Shown here: positions 1 through 13,183 of the stretch, one piece after another
Layout: every line of letters begins with the position of its first letter
How positions within the stretch are numbered: the stretch's first letter is position 1
Assembly: GCF_014648555.1 (NCBI RefSeq)
Contig: NZ_BMRI01000005.1
Location: forward strand, 35,038-94,691
Origin: Kitasatospora griseola
Lineage (GTDB): Bacteria; Actinomycetota; Actinomycetes; Streptomycetales; Streptomycetaceae
Reading direction: 5' to 3'
DNA length: 59,654 nucleotides
Translations under genes and position numbers: made by a program
Notes under the pieces: generated by a model
Told to the model about the DNA's origin: nothing
Seen by the model: only the letters and a program-made list of their open reading frames with translations
The model's database searches: none

Positions 1-773
1 GCATGCCGGAGAACCGCACCACCGTCGACGGCTACCTGGAGCGGCTGGACCGCGAGGTGCCGCAGTGGAGCCTGCTGCTGTCGCCCAGCCCGTTCGCCAC
101 CCCGGAGCTGGTCGCCTCCTTCGGCCACCGCGGCGAGGTCCTGGAGGGCGGCTACCCGCGCAACGACCGGCTGGCCCGCCCCGACCCGGACGAGGTGGCC
201 GCCGTCCGCCGCCGGCTGCGGGTGCCGCCCGGCCGCCGGGTGGTGCTGTACGCGCCGACCTGGCGGGACGACCGACGCGGCGCCGGCGACCGCTTCGAGG
301 TCGACCTGCACCTCGACCTGGCCGCCGCCCGGGCCGCCCTCGGCCACGACCACGTGCTGCTGCTGCGCCCGCACGTGCACTGCGGCGGCGCGCTGCCGGA
401 CGACGACTTCGTCCGCGACGTCGCCGACTACCCGGACGTCCAGGACCTGCTGCTGGTCGCCGACGTGCTGGTCACCGACTACTCCTCGGTGATGTTCGAC
501 TTCGCGGTGACCGGCCGCCCGATGCTGTTCTTCACCTACGACCTGGAGCACTACCGCGACCGGCTGCGCGGCTTCACCTTCGACTTCGAGCGGCACGCCC
601 CCGGCCCGCTGCTGACCGGCTCCGAGCAGGTGGTGGCCGCGCTACGCGACCTCGACCCGGCTCGGTACCGGGAGAACTACCGCGCGTTCCGCGAGCGGTT
701 CTGCCCGCTGGACGACGGCGGGGCGGCCGCCCGGCTGGTCGACCGGATGCTCGCCCTCGGCGCGGTCGGCTGA
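1..773 (+). CDS. CDP-glycerol glycerophosphotransferase family protein, C-terminal part (5' truncated)
   Basis: Membrane-associated polymerase or primase of the TagB/TagF type, which transfers glycerol-phosphate (or a similar polyol phosphate) from its CDP-activated form to a wall polymer. The visible 256 residues hold the C-terminal catalytic half: a YAPTWRDD block near residues 82-89 and the TDYSSVMFDF motif near residues 157-166, both typical of the family. The reading frame is open to the first base, and family members are longer, so the in-frame ATG at position 3 is probably internal. Its last 132 bases overlap the end of the convergent Stealth-type gene. Together they look like the edge of a teichoic-acid or capsule-like polymer locus that continues to the left. 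Confidence 0.85.
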   Translation, partial: MPENRTTVDGYLERLDREVPQWSLLLSPSPFATPELVASFGHRGEVLEGGYPRNDRLARPDPDEVAAVRRRLRVPPGRRVVLYAPTWRDDRRGAGDRFEVDLHLDLAAARAALGHDHVLLLRPHVHCGGALPDDDFVRDVADYPDVQDLLLVADVLVTDYSSVMFDFAVTGRPMLFFTYDLEHYRDRLRGFTFDFERHAPGPLLTGSEQVVAALRDLDPARYRENYRAFRERFCPLDDGGAAARLVDRMLALGAVG

Positions 774-2537
774 GCCGGCCCGCCGCTCGTAGGGGCCGGG
801 CACCGGGAAGTACGCGGCCAGGAACGCGGCCATCGCCCGGTCCTGCTCCTCCGCGGGGCTGCCGTCGCCGGCCCCGTCGGCCAGGCAGAACACCGGCAGG
901 TCGCGCTCGTCGAGCAGCCGGGCCAGCCGGTCCCGGTCCGCGGCGCGGTCCACCGCCAGGTACCCGTGGCGGAGGGTTCCGTCGACGGCGGCGCCGCGCA
1001 GCTGCGCGTGGTACAGCGCCAGGGTGATCGGCGCGACGTCGGCGGCGGAGCGGAACGCGGAGCGGCCGGTGGCCTCCAGCTCGGGCCGCCAGCGCCGTTC
1101 GGCGTCCTCCAGCAGGCTGCGCCGCAGCGCGTACGGGACGTGCGCGAGCACCCGGGTGATGACCCGGCCGTGGTCGCGCTCCAGGGCCCGCCGGGTGTTC
1201 TGCTGGGCGGACGTGTAGACGTCGGCGGAGCCGGCCCCGGCGGACGGCGGGACGATCCGGGTGTCGCGGAAGACCTTCGGCTGTCCGTTGCCGAGGAAGA
1301 AGTCCTCGGGGCGGACCGGCCCGCCGAGGAACATGTCGTCGTTGAAGTACAGGAAGTGCTCGGCCAGGCCGGGGATCCGGTGCAGTCCGGTCTCGATCGC
1401 GTGCGAGTTGAACACCGGTCCGCCGTCCAGCAGTCGACGGTGCGACACCAGGGTGGGGCCGGGGGCGGACGGGTCCAGCCAGGACGGCGTCTGGTCGTCG
1501 GTGACCAGGAAGATCCGCCGGATCCAGGGGGCGTACATGGCGATCGAGCGCAGGCAGTGCCGCAGTTCGTCGCGGTCGCGGTAGCGGTGGTCGCCGTCGT
1601 CGTGGGCGGGGCCGTCGGCGGCGGTCCGCGATTCGCCGGACAGCCGGGCGCGGGCGGCGTCGCGGCGGGCCCGCCAGGCGGGGTCGCGGTCGTCGACCCA
1701 GGTGATCACGGCGTCCACCGGGAAGCGGACGTCCTCCGGCAGGGCGTGCAGGAACGGCTCCGCGACGGGGTAGTCGCGGTCGCCGACCCGGACCGTGCCG
1801 GCCGCCTCCAGCGAGGGCAGCCACCAGCCGAACGGGGTCTGGTCGATCGCGGCGACGGCGCCGTGCGCCGACCCGTCGGTGTCCCAGAACTCCAGGTCGC
1901 AGCCGTGGTCCTCGCCGTAGTACAGCGTGCGGCTGCCGGTCACCACCGGCCGGTACAGGCGCACGCCCTTGACCCGCTCGGGCAGCTCGACGGGCTCCGC
2001 CGGTTCGGCGGCGTCCTCGGTGTCCTCGACGGCCTCGGTGTCCTCGACGGCCTCGACCGGCGGCGGCAGTTCGTGCTCCGCGACGGCGGGCGGCAGCTCC
2101 TCGGCGAGCACGGTGCCGTGCACGGTGCCGTGGCCGAGCAGCGCGGCGTACACGGGGGCGCCGCGGAAGGCGTCGGCGAGGGCGGCCAGCGCCCGGTCCC
2201 GGCCGCCGGGGGGAACGGCCAGCCGGTGGCGGGTGCCGCGGTCGGGGATCAGCAGGTGGGGCACGCCGGCGGCGTCCAGCGCCGCCGCGGCGGCCGCGAG
2301 GTTGGCCTCGCGGGCCCGGGGGGCGAGCAGGTCGTCGCGGAGCTCGGCCAGCCGGTCGCGGTGCCGCACCAGGCGGCGGTCGGCGGCCAGCAGTTCGTCC
2401 TCGCGGACCCGCCGCGGGTCCACCGGCGGGTCCGGGGCGGCGGCGGGCACGGGCGGCGGCGGCAGCACGCCCAGCCGACGGAGCACCCGGCCGGCGAAAC
2501 GCCGTGCAACTGTCCGCACCGACCGCTTGCCAGCCAT
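642..2537 (-). CDS. Stealth family protein (capsular polysaccharide phosphotransferase-like)
   Basis: Predicted sugar-1-phosphate transferase of the Stealth family, which builds phosphodiester-linked cell-surface polysaccharides. With the ATG at 2537 (GGGAG five bases upstream) the protein has 631 residues. Visible blocks are CR1-like DAVITWVDDRD near 275-285, a CR2-like region at about 318-430 with YRDRDELRHCLRS, LVTDDQ and the FNDD acidic motif (398-401), a CR3-like segment near 440-490, and the CR4-like C-terminus. A longer frame begins 28 codons upstream but lacks a ribosome-binding site and conserved sequence. Residues 155-185 hold an acidic EAVEDTE repeat linker. The last 45 codons run past the recognisable domain and into the opposite-strand gene. 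Exact donor and polymer are unknown. Confidence 0.85.
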   Translation of the reverse strand: MAGKRSVRTVARRFAGRVLRRLGVLPPPPVPAAAPDPPVDPRRVREDELLAADRRLVRHRDRLAELRDDLLAPRAREANLAAAAAALDAAGVPHLLIPDRGTRHRLAVPPGGRDRALAALADAFRGAPVYAALLGHGTVHGTVLAEELPPAVAEHELPPPVEAVEDTEAVEDTEDAAEPAEPVELPERVKGVRLYRPVVTGSRTLYYGEDHGCDLEFWDTDGSAHGAVAAIDQTPFGWWLPSLEAAGTVRVGDRDYPVAEPFLHALPEDVRFPVDAVITWVDDRDPAWRARRDAARARLSGESRTAADGPAHDDGDHRYRDRDELRHCLRSIAMYAPWIRRIFLVTDDQTPSWLDPSAPGPTLVSHRRLLDGGPVFNSHAIETGLHRIPGLAEHFLYFNDDMFLGGPVRPEDFFLGNGQPKVFRDTRIVPPSAGAGSADVYTSAQQNTRRALERDHGRVITRVLAHVPYALRRSLLEDAERRWRPELEATGRSAFRSAADVAPITLALYHAQLRGAAVDGTLRHGYLAVDRAADRDRLARLLDERDLPVFCLADGAGDGSPAEEQDRAMAAFLAAYFPVPGPYERRAGSADRAEGEHPVDQPGGRPAVVQRAEPLAERAVVLPVPSRVEVA

Positions 2538-2646
2538 GGTTCTCCCGCCGCGCGATGACTCGTCTCGACGGTAACAACGACGAAAGGCAAGGTGAAGGAA
2601 TGGCAAAGAACTCCCAGACAACTCCAGGAATCCCCGGGCGGAACCC

Positions 2647-3203
2647 TCAGGCTCGGCCGAACGCGTAACCGCGCCAGGGCCGCCAGACGGCGTCCGCCCC
2701 GAACGTCGAGAGCACGAACTCGGTGACCTCGAACGCCGCGCGGAAGCCCCGGGCCTGCTCCTGGGCCTCGTCCAGGACCGGGTCGGTCAGGCCGTGCGCG
2801 ACGGTGACGTGCGGGTGGTACGGGAAGGCGAGTTCGCGGGCCAGCGGACCGGAGCGGACCTCGGCCTCCAGCTCGCGGCACTCCTGGGCGCCCTCCTCGA
2901 CCCGGACGAAGACCACCGGCGACACCGGGCGGAACGTCCCGCTGCCCTGCAGCAGCATCCGGAACGGGCGCTGCGCGGCCGCCACCGCCCGCAGGTGCTC
3001 CTCGATGCCGGGCAGCAGGGCGGCCCGGGTCTCGGTGGGCGGCAGCAGCGTGACGTGGGTGGGTATCGCCCGGGCCTGCGGGTCGCCGTGGCCGGCCCGG
3101 GCGTCCTGCACCTGGCTGCCGTACGGTTCCGGGACGTGTATGGACACGCCGATGGTGACGGTCTCGTCGAGACCGTCGCCGTCGGGGGCGGCAGCCGTCG
3201 GCA

Positions 3204-3204
<1 letters not shown>
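2647..3204 (-). CDS. 2'-5' RNA ligase family protein (2H phosphoesterase)
   Basis: Small soluble 2H-phosphoesterase fold protein of 185 residues. The two catalytic HxT motifs are present: THVTL (H50, T52) and HVTV (H131, T133), about 80 residues apart as expected for LigT/ThpR-like cyclic phosphodiesterases. The start codon overlaps the trpS stop (ATGA), so it is translationally coupled to trpS and probably shares its transcript. The family acts on 2',3'-cyclic phosphates or 2'-5' linkages in RNA; the physiological substrate of actinobacterial members is not known. Coupling to a tRNA synthetase gene hints at an RNA-related role, but that is inference. Confidence 0.83.
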
Positions 3205-5584
<2,380 letters not shown>

Positions 5585-5599
5585 GGCCCGAGTGTAGGA

Positions 5600-5634
5600 G
5601 AACGGCCGGGCGCCCCGTGGGCGCCCGGCCGTTC
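5600..5634 (-). terminator. Perfect 16-bp hairpin terminator after mdh
   Basis: Two 16-base arms (5600-5615 and 5619-5634) are exact reverse complements around a 3-base loop. The hairpin lies 24 bases past the mdh stop and 15 bases before the start codon of the CNNM/CorC gene. There is no long U-tract, as is usual in streptomycetes. It should separate mdh from the downstream trpS operon. Confidence 0.8.
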
Positions 5635-5658
5635 ACTTCACTCGCGGCGGAGCGGCGC

Positions 5659-6749
<1,091 letters not shown>

Positions 6750-6896
6750 GCAGGGTCACAACCGGGTGCGAAACCAGGGAGCGCGCAACGAGGGGGCGCG
6801 GGTGACTGCGCGGAGCGGGAGGGGGCGTCAGCAGGATCGCGACGCAGGGCAGTGACCTGCCCGTCGTCGCGACCTTGCTGACAGCCACTCGTCCGA

Positions 6897-7295
6897 TCAG
6901 TGCACGGGGTGCCCGATCAGCCGGCCGATGTTGTCGAGCATCGGCACGTTCAGCCACGGGTGGGGCTGCGCCACCAGGGTGAGCAGCACGATCACCCCAC
7001 CGAGGACGAACATCAGGGTGACGTCGGTGAACCGGCTGCGGACGGCGAGCATGCCGACGTCGGGCAGGCCGAGTCGCAGCAGTGCGCCGAGCAGGGGTGC
7101 GACGCCGACGGCGAGCAGGCCGAGCCGGAAGTCGCCGGCCCAGGTGGTGAGCAGGCCGAGGGCGGCGACGGCGAGCACCAGGGTGATCGGCCACTGCCGG
7201 AGCGGGAGGGTGTGGCCGCGGCCGAGTGCCGCCCGGGAACCCTCCGGGGGGAGGGTTCCTTCCGTGGTGAGGGGTCGGCGGCGGGCGCGCTTCAT
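6897..7295 (-). CDS. DUF3017 domain-containing membrane protein
   Basis: Small membrane protein of 132 residues. A basic N-terminus (MKRARRRP) precedes three hydrophobic segments at about 35-50, 57-77 and 92-110, ending in a short conserved tail. It begins 17 bases after the folD stop and is on the same strand, which matches the usual folD-DUF3017 arrangement in streptomycetes. The function is unknown. The start at 7295 has only a weak ribosome-binding site, consistent with translation from a folD transcript. Between its stop and mdh lie 245 bases that hold the mdh promoter and operator. Confidence 0.75.
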   Translation of the reverse strand: MKRARRRPLTTEGTLPPEGSRAALGRGHTLPLRQWPITLVLAVAALGLLTTWAGDFRLGLLAVGVAPLLGALLRLGLPDVGMLAVRSRFTDVTLMFVLGGVIVLLTLVAQPHPWLNVPMLDNIGRLIGHPVH

Positions 7296-7312
7296 GACGC
7301 CGGGCACCGGTC

Positions 7313-8167
7313 TCAGACGCCGGCGCGGCGCTCGGCCGCCTCGACGATGTTGTTGAGGAGCATCGCGCGGGTCATCGGGCCGACGCCGCCGGGGTTGGGG
7401 GAGATCCAGGCGGCGACCTCGGCGACGCCGGGGTGCACGTCGCCGACGATCTTGCCCTCGCTGCGGGAGACGCCGACGTCGAGCACGGCCGCGCCGGGCT
7501 TGACGTCCTCGGGCTTGACCAGGTGCGGGACGCCCGCGGCGGCGACCACGATGTCGGCCTTGCGCAGGTGGAAGGCGAGGTCGCGGGTGCCGGTGTGGCA
7601 CAGCGTCACGGTGGCGTTCTCGCTGCGGCGGGTGAGCAGCAGGCCGATGGAGCGGCCGACGGTGATGCCGCGGCCGACGACCACGACCTCGGCGCCGTCG
7701 ATGGCGACGTCGTGGCGGCGGAGCAGTTCGACGATGCCGAGCGGGGTGCAGGGCAGCGGGCCGTCGATGCCGAGGACGAGGCGGCCGAGCGAGGTCGGGT
7801 GCAGGCCGTCGGCGTCCTTGTCGGGGTCCATGAGTTCGAGCACGCGGTTCTGGTCCAGGCCCTTGGGGAGCGGCAGCTGGACGATGTAGCCGGTGCAGGC
7901 CGGGTCGGCGTTGAGCTCGCGGACGACGTTCTCGACGTCCTCCTGGGTGGCGGTGGCGGGGAGCTCGCGCTGGATGGAGGCGATGCCGATCTCCGCGCAG
8001 TCGCGGTGCTTGCCGTTGACGTACCACCGGCTGCCCGGGTCGTCGCCGACCAGGACGGTGCCGAGGCCGGGGACGATGCCCCGTTCCTTGAGGGCCGCCA
8101 CGCGGACGGCGAGTTCGGACTTGATCGCGGCCGCGGTGGCCTTGCCATCGAGAATCTGGGCAGTCAT
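7313..8167 (-). CDS. folD: Bifunctional methylenetetrahydrofolate dehydrogenase/cyclohydrolase
   Basis: Soluble one-carbon-metabolism enzyme that converts 5,10-methylene-THF to 10-formyl-THF through the methenyl form, with NADP. From the ATG at 8167 (GGAG upstream) it has 284 residues, the standard FolD length. Family landmarks include the catalytic lysine region [32 protein letters not shown], the nucleotide-binding [17 protein letters not shown] and the C-terminal [16 protein letters not shown]. The product 10-formyl-THF is the cofactor for PurN and PurH, which are encoded about 2 kb away on the same strand. The frame continues upstream of 8167, but that extension is not conserved sequence. 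Confidence 0.96.
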   Translation of the reverse strand: MTAQILDGKATAAAIKSELAVRVAALKERGIVPGLGTVLVGDDPGSRWYVNGKHRDCAEIGIASIQRELPATATQEDVENVVRELNADPACTGYIVQLPLPKGLDQNRVLELMDPDKDADGLHPTSLGRLVLGIDGPLPCTPLGIVELLRRHDVAIDGAEVVVVGRGITVGRSIGLLLTRRSENATVTLCHTGTRDLAFHLRKADIVVAAAGVPHLVKPEDVKPGAAVLDVGVSRSEGKIVGDVHPGVAEVAAWISPNPGGVGPMTRAMLLNNIVEAAERRAGV

Positions 8168-8431
8168 GTCTCCATTCTTCCGGATCCGGGGTCCGCGACG
8201 TGCCGCCGGGCGGGGTCCGTGTCCCGGCCGGGCGGGTCCTGTACGGAGCGTCCCGGGCGGCCACGGAGCGTGCCGGGGGATTGCGGTTGTGCCACGGTCG
8301 CGCGCGTGGCCTGCATGTGGCTGGACATCGCGCCGCGCCAAGGCCCACGATGACGGGGCAAGTGCCGCCGCCCAGGTCCTGGTGACGGACCGTCGGGCGA
8401 CGGGGGACGAACAAGTCGGGGGAATCGACAA

Positions 8432-8872
8432 GTGAGCAATCCGTACCAGCCGGATCCGTACGGCGGTTACGGCCAGGCAGGCGGCCCGCCCGGCCCGCCG
8501 CCGCAGCAGCCGCCCTACGGCTATCCCCAGGCGCCGCAGCCGCCTCAACCGATGCAGCCCGGTTACGGCTACGGCTATCCGCAGCAGGCGCACCCTTCGC
8601 ACCCGTACCCGCCGAACGTGCCGATGTCGGTGAACAACAACGCCGCCACGGCGTCCGTGGTGATCGGTTTCGTCGCGATCCTGCTGTCCTGCTTCTTCTT
8701 CCTGGGGATATCGGGCCTGGTGGGCCTGGGCTTCGGCGTCTCTGGGCTGAAGCGGGCGACGCAGCTCGGGGGCACCGGACGGACCGCCGCGATCGGCGGC
8801 ATCGTGCTGAACTCGCTGGCCCTGCTGATCTCACTCGGCGTGATGGTCCTCGCGGTCACCAGCCCCTCATGA
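8432..8872 (+). CDS. DUF4190-like small membrane protein with PYG-rich N-terminus
   Basis: A 146-residue protein with a GTG start. The first 65 residues are rich in proline, glutamine, tyrosine and glycine with GYGYPQ-type repeats. Two hydrophobic segments follow (about 74-100 and 113-140) separated by a conserved short loop [19 protein letters not shown], a pattern seen in DUF4190 proteins. It probably sits in the membrane with the disordered tail in the cytoplasm. Its function is unknown. It is divergent from folD (264 bases between starts). It shares near-identical DNA in the repeat tail with the RDD gene that follows. Confidence 0.72.
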   Translation: MSNPYQPDPYGGYGQAGGPPGPPPQQPPYGYPQAPQPPQPMQPGYGYGYPQQAHPSHPYPPNVPMSVNNNAATASVVIGFVAILLSCFFFLGISGLVGLGFGVSGLKRATQLGGTGRTAAIGGIVLNSLALLISLGVMVLAVTSPS

Positions 8873-9179
8873 ACCCCGTGGCCCCCGGGCCGACCGCCCC
8901 GGTGACGACGCGTCCACTGCCGCTGCCCGGCGAGGTGTTGACGCTCCGCCGGCGGCGGTCGGCCGGTGCGGCGCCGGGTGCGGCGCTGCCCGCGCCCGGG
9001 CTCGGAGTTCGGCCCGTTTCGGCATTCTGACGCTCCGGACGGAGGGCCCGGTCGATGGTCGTTGATCCTCCTGCCGTCGGACCTGTCCGCTACTCTCCGA
9101 CGCAGTCGGCGCGTCCCCTGCCCGTCCGTCCCCAGGTTTTTTCCGTTCCGTCCACGCTCCTTCCTGCCCGGAGGCATCG
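8873..9179 (+). other. Intergenic region before the RDD gene
   Basis: These 307 bases separate two same-strand membrane-protein genes. I see no coding potential with a convincing start and no strong hairpin. The last 60 bases, with a short T-run (GGTTTTTTCC at about 9137-9146) and the purine-rich CCCGGAGGC just before the RDD ATG, look like an untranslated leader with a ribosome-binding site, so the RDD gene probably has its own promoter here. Confidence 0.4.
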
Positions 9180-9914
9180 ATGAGCTACCCGCCCGACCCC
9201 AACAACCCCTACGGCCAGCCGCAGCAGCCGCCGCAGCAGCCCGGTTACGGCTACCCGCAGGCGCCGCCGGTGCAGCAGCCCGGCTACGGCTACCCGCAGG
9301 GCCAGGTGCCGCCGCAGCCCGGTTACGGCTACGGCTACCCGCAGGCGCCCGGCACGATCCAGGCCAACAACGGCTACATCAACATCGCCAACCTCGGCAT
9401 GGTGCGGATCGCCACCATGGGCCAGCGCTTCCTGGCCCGCCTGCTGGACGGTCTGATCAGCGGCGTGGTCGTCGGCATCGCGATGGCGCTGGGCCTGGCC
9501 GGTGCGCTGGGTCTGTCGGGCGACATCAAGGACTGCACCGGGTACAGCTACGGCACCGCGGCGTACCAGAGCTGCACGAACGAGCAGGTCCAGCAGTCGG
9601 CCGGCGTCTTCGCCGCCATCTTCGGCATGGCGGCCGCGGTCGGCATCTTCAACCTGCTCTACGAATGGCTGATGGTCGGCCTGGTGGGCGCGACCCTCGG
9701 CAAGATGGCCCTGGGCCTGCGGGTGGTCAAGGAGAACACCGGCCAGAACCCGGGCATCGGCGCCGGCTTCGTCCGCTTCATCATCCCGCAGGTCGGCTAC
9801 CTGGTCTGCGGCATCGGTCTGCTGCTGGTCTGGCTGTCGCCGTTCTTCGACAACTCCGGCAAGCTGCAGGGCTGGCACGACCGTGCCGCCGGCACCGTGG
9901 TGATCAAGAAGTAA
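9180..9914 (+). CDS. RDD family membrane protein with PGYGYPQ repeats
   Basis: A 244-residue protein. Residues 1-60 carry at least three PGYGYPQ repeats, and residues 78-240 form an RDD domain: RFLARLLDGLISG opens the first membrane helix with the family arginine and aspartate residues, further helices lie near 135-165 and 195-220, and the domain ends with WHDRAAGTVVIKK. RDD proteins are small membrane proteins; a few are linked to sodium-proton exchange or protein translocation, but most are uncharacterised. A GGAGG ribosome-binding site precedes the ATG. The loop near residues 115-145 contains two cysteines (DCTGYSY and QSCTNE) that could form a disulfide outside the cell. A strong bidirectional terminator follows. 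Confidence 0.82.
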   Translation: MSYPPDPNNPYGQPQQPPQQPGYGYPQAPPVQQPGYGYPQGQVPPQPGYGYGYPQAPGTIQANNGYINIANLGMVRIATMGQRFLARLLDGLISGVVVGIAMALGLAGALGLSGDIKDCTGYSYGTAAYQSCTNEQVQQSAGVFAAIFGMAAAVGIFNLLYEWLMVGLVGATLGKMALGLRVVKENTGQNPGIGAGFVRFIIPQVGYLVCGIGLLLVWLSPFFDNSGKLQGWHDRAAGTVVIKK

Positions 9915-9931
9915 CGCCCGCCGGGCACGCC

Positions 9932-9971
9932 CGAGGGCCCCGCACTCCGTCTCCGGAGTGCGGGGCCCTCG
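9932..9971. terminator. Perfect 18-bp bidirectional terminator
   Basis: Arms 9932-9949 and 9954-9971 are exact 18-base reverse complements around a TCTC loop. It lies between the convergent RDD gene (stop at 9914) and purH (stop at 9990), so it can serve both. Confidence 0.88.
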
Positions 9972-9989
9972 GCGTTGTGGACCGGCCGG

Positions 9990-11578
9990 TCAGTGGAAGA
10001 AGTGCCGGGTCCCCGAGAAGTACATGGTCACGCCGGCCTTCTCGGCGGCGGCGATCACCTCTTCGTCGCGGATCGAACCGCCGGGCTGGACCACGGCCTT
10101 GACGCCCGCGGCGAGCAGGATCTCCAGGCCGTCGGCGAACGGGAAGAACGCGTCGGAGGCGGCGTAGGAGCCGACCGCCCGCTCGCCGGCCCGGGTGACG
10201 GCCAGCTTGCAGGAGTCGACTCGGTTGACCTGGCCCATGCCGACGCCGACCGAGGCGCCGTCCTTGGCGAGCAGGATCGCGTTGGACTTGACGGCCCGGC
10301 AGGCCCGCCAGGCGAAGGCGAGTTCGGCGAGCTCGTCGGCGGACAGCGCCGCGCCGGTGGCCAGCGTCCAGGTCGACGGGTCGTCGCCCTCGGCGTCGAC
10401 GCGGTCGACCTGCTGGAGCAGCACGCCGCCGGAGATCCGGCGGGACTCCAGCTTGTCGGCGGGGGCCTCGGGGGCGAGCAGCACCCGCAGGTTCTTCTTC
10501 TTGGTCAGCACCTCCAGCGCGCCGTCCTCGTAGCCGGGGGCGACGACGACCTCGGTGAAGATCGGGGCGATCTGCTCGGCCAGCTCGACGGTGACCGGGC
10601 GGTTGACGGCGATCACGCCGCCGTACGCGGAGACCGGGTCGCAGGCGTGCGCCTTGCGGTGCGCCTCGGCGACGTCCGCGCCGGTGGCGATGCCGCACGG
10701 GTTGGCGTGCTTGATGATCGCGACGGCGGGGCCGGCGTGGTCGTAGGCGGCGCGGCGGGCGGCGTCGGTGTCCACGTAGTTGTTGTAGGACATCTCCTTG
10801 CCCTGCAGCTGCTGCGCGCCCGCCAGGCCGCCGGTGCCGTCGAGGTAGAGCGCGGCCTGCTGGTGCGGGTTCTCGCCGTAGCGCAGGACGTTGCCGAGCT
10901 CCCAGGTGTCGCCCAGAAAGGTGGGAAACGGCGAAGACACAGCGTCCGACTCGGTGTAGCCGGACTGCTCGAACCAGGAGGCGACGGCCACGTCGTACGC
11001 GGCGGTGTGCGCGAACGCGGCGGCGGCCAGGCGCTTGCGGGTCAGCAGGTCGAAGCCGCCGGACTGCGCGGCCGTCAGCACGTCCGCGTAGCGGGCCGGG
11101 TCGACCACGACGGCCACCGAGGGGTGGTTCTTGGCGGCGGCGCGGACCATCGACGGGCCGCCGATGTCGATCTGCTCGACGCACTCGTCGGGGGTGGCGC
11201 CGGAGGCGACGGTGGCGGTGAACGGGTACAGGTTCACCACGACCAGGTCGAACGGCTCGACGCCGAGCTCGGCCAGCTGCGCGCGGTGCGACTCCAGGCG
11301 CAGGTCGGCGAGGACGCCGGCGTGCACCCGCGGGTGCAGGGTCTTGACCCGGCCGTCCAGGCACTCGGGGAAGCCGGTCAGCTCGGAGACCTCGGTGACC
11401 GGGACGCCGGCGGCGGCGATCCGGCCGGCGGTGGAGCCGGTGGAGACGATGGCGACCCCGGCGGCGTGCAGGCCCTGGGCCAGCTCCTCCAGACCGGTCT
11501 TGTCGTACACGCTGATCAGCGCGCGCCGGATCGGGCGTACGTTCTCGGAGACGGGCGGAGTGGCGGAGGGAGCGGCGC

Positions 11579-11582
<4 letters not shown>
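9990..11582 (-). CDS. purH: Bifunctional AICAR formyltransferase/IMP cyclohydrolase
   Basis: Catalyses the last two steps of IMP synthesis, using 10-formyl-THF. From the ATG at 11582 the protein has 530 residues. The N-terminal IMP cyclohydrolase domain (to about residue 200) shows [26 protein letters not shown] and [13 protein letters not shown]; the C-terminal transformylase domain shows [13 protein letters not shown], the KHANPCG motif and the ending TGTRHFFH. The ATG overlaps the purN stop (ATGA), so the two are coupled. An alternative ATG four codons upstream (11594) lies too close to the nearest purine-rich stretch. Residues [14 protein letters not shown] come from a short stretch of lower GC than the surroundings. 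Confidence 0.95.
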
Positions 11583-12238
<656 letters not shown>

Positions 12239-12585
12239 GGCGCGGTTCTCCGTAGGTCGTGTCGCCCGCTGGTACGTCCACCGTCGGTGGGGCCATTACG
12301 GGCGGCGGCAGGTCGGGAGCCGTCGACGGGCGCGGGCGCCCGCGGCGCTGCGGGATCCGGGGAACCGTCGGGAGCTGCCGACCGTCACCACGATAACGGC
12401 TGGCGGGAGGCCATCTGTAACCGCCCGGCAACGCTACGCGCGTAGTTGAGACGGGGATCTCCCGGCCGCCCGGCCCCGGTTCTGGCGGGGTGCCGTACAG
12501 CCGCCGAGCGGTTGGGGGATCATTGACCGACCGCCCACTCCCCCACCGCCGGGCGGACAACCGACGAGCAGAAACGGCCGACACC
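12239..12585. promoter_or_regulatory. Divergent intergenic region between purN and a membrane-protein gene
   Basis: These 347 non-coding bases must hold the purN-purH promoter and probably that of the gene at 12586. On the minus strand TTACAG (12416-12421) and TTATCG with 18 bases between them are a possible promoter for purN. A perfect 12-base palindrome, CTACGCGCGTAG (12434-12445), lies just upstream of it and could be an operator. No riboswitch fold was recognised. Confidence 0.35.
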
Positions 12586-13176
12586 ATGAGCAGCGGCGAG
12601 GACAGCGGCGAGCGCAACCCCTTCGCGCCCCCTCCGCCCGGCGCCCCGGACCAGCCCTGGAGTCCGCGCGTCCCGCAGCCCCCGGCGTCCGGCGACCGCC
12701 CGGACGGGCCGCCGGACGGCGAGCGCCCGCAGCCGCCGCAGTGGGGCCCGCGCCCCGAGCCCGGCCCGCAGGGGCCCCGCCTCGACCTGTCCGACCCGGC
12801 GCACCGGGCCGCCCGCAACGCCCTGCTGTCGGGTTTCGCCGCGCTGCTGACGGCGCTGTTCAGCCTGTTCTGGATCAGCTTCCCGCTCGCCCTGCTCGCC
12901 GTCTGGTACGCCGTCACCGTGCTGCGCGCGCCCGCCGAGCCGGTCTCCGACCCGTTCGCGCCGCGCCCGGTCCGCCCGCAGGTCCCGGCCGCGCTCAGCG
13001 CGCTGCTCACCGGCGGCCTGGCGCTGGTGATGTCGCTGGGGGCGTTCGCCCTGCAGTTCGCGTACCACGACTACCTGGACTGCGTGAACTCCGCGATCAC
13101 CAAGGAGGGCGTGCACAGCTGCGGCAACGACGTCCCCACCTGGGTGACCACCCTCTACGAGGGCCCCGCGGAGTGA
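12586..13176 (+). CDS. Hypothetical membrane protein with proline-rich N-terminus
   Basis: Unrecognised 196-residue protein. Residues 1-65 are proline, glycine and acidic-residue rich and likely disordered; two membrane segments follow at about 81-112 and 137-160. The C-terminal 35 residues hold two cysteines (C167 and C179) that would lie outside the cell and could pair. The ATG at 12586 is chosen because translation further upstream reads through promoter-like sequence without conserved features; no strong ribosome-binding site is visible. Its stop is only seven bases from the stop of the convergent response-regulator gene, so there is no room for a separate terminator. Confidence 0.65.
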   Translation: MSSGEDSGERNPFAPPPPGAPDQPWSPRVPQPPASGDRPDGPPDGERPQPPQWGPRPEPGPQGPRLDLSDPAHRAARNALLSGFAALLTALFSLFWISFPLALLAVWYAVTVLRAPAEPVSDPFAPRPVRPQVPAALSALLTGGLALVMSLGAFALQFAYHDYLDCVNSAITKEGVHSCGNDVPTWVTTLYEGPAE

Positions 13177-13183
13177 CCTGCCG

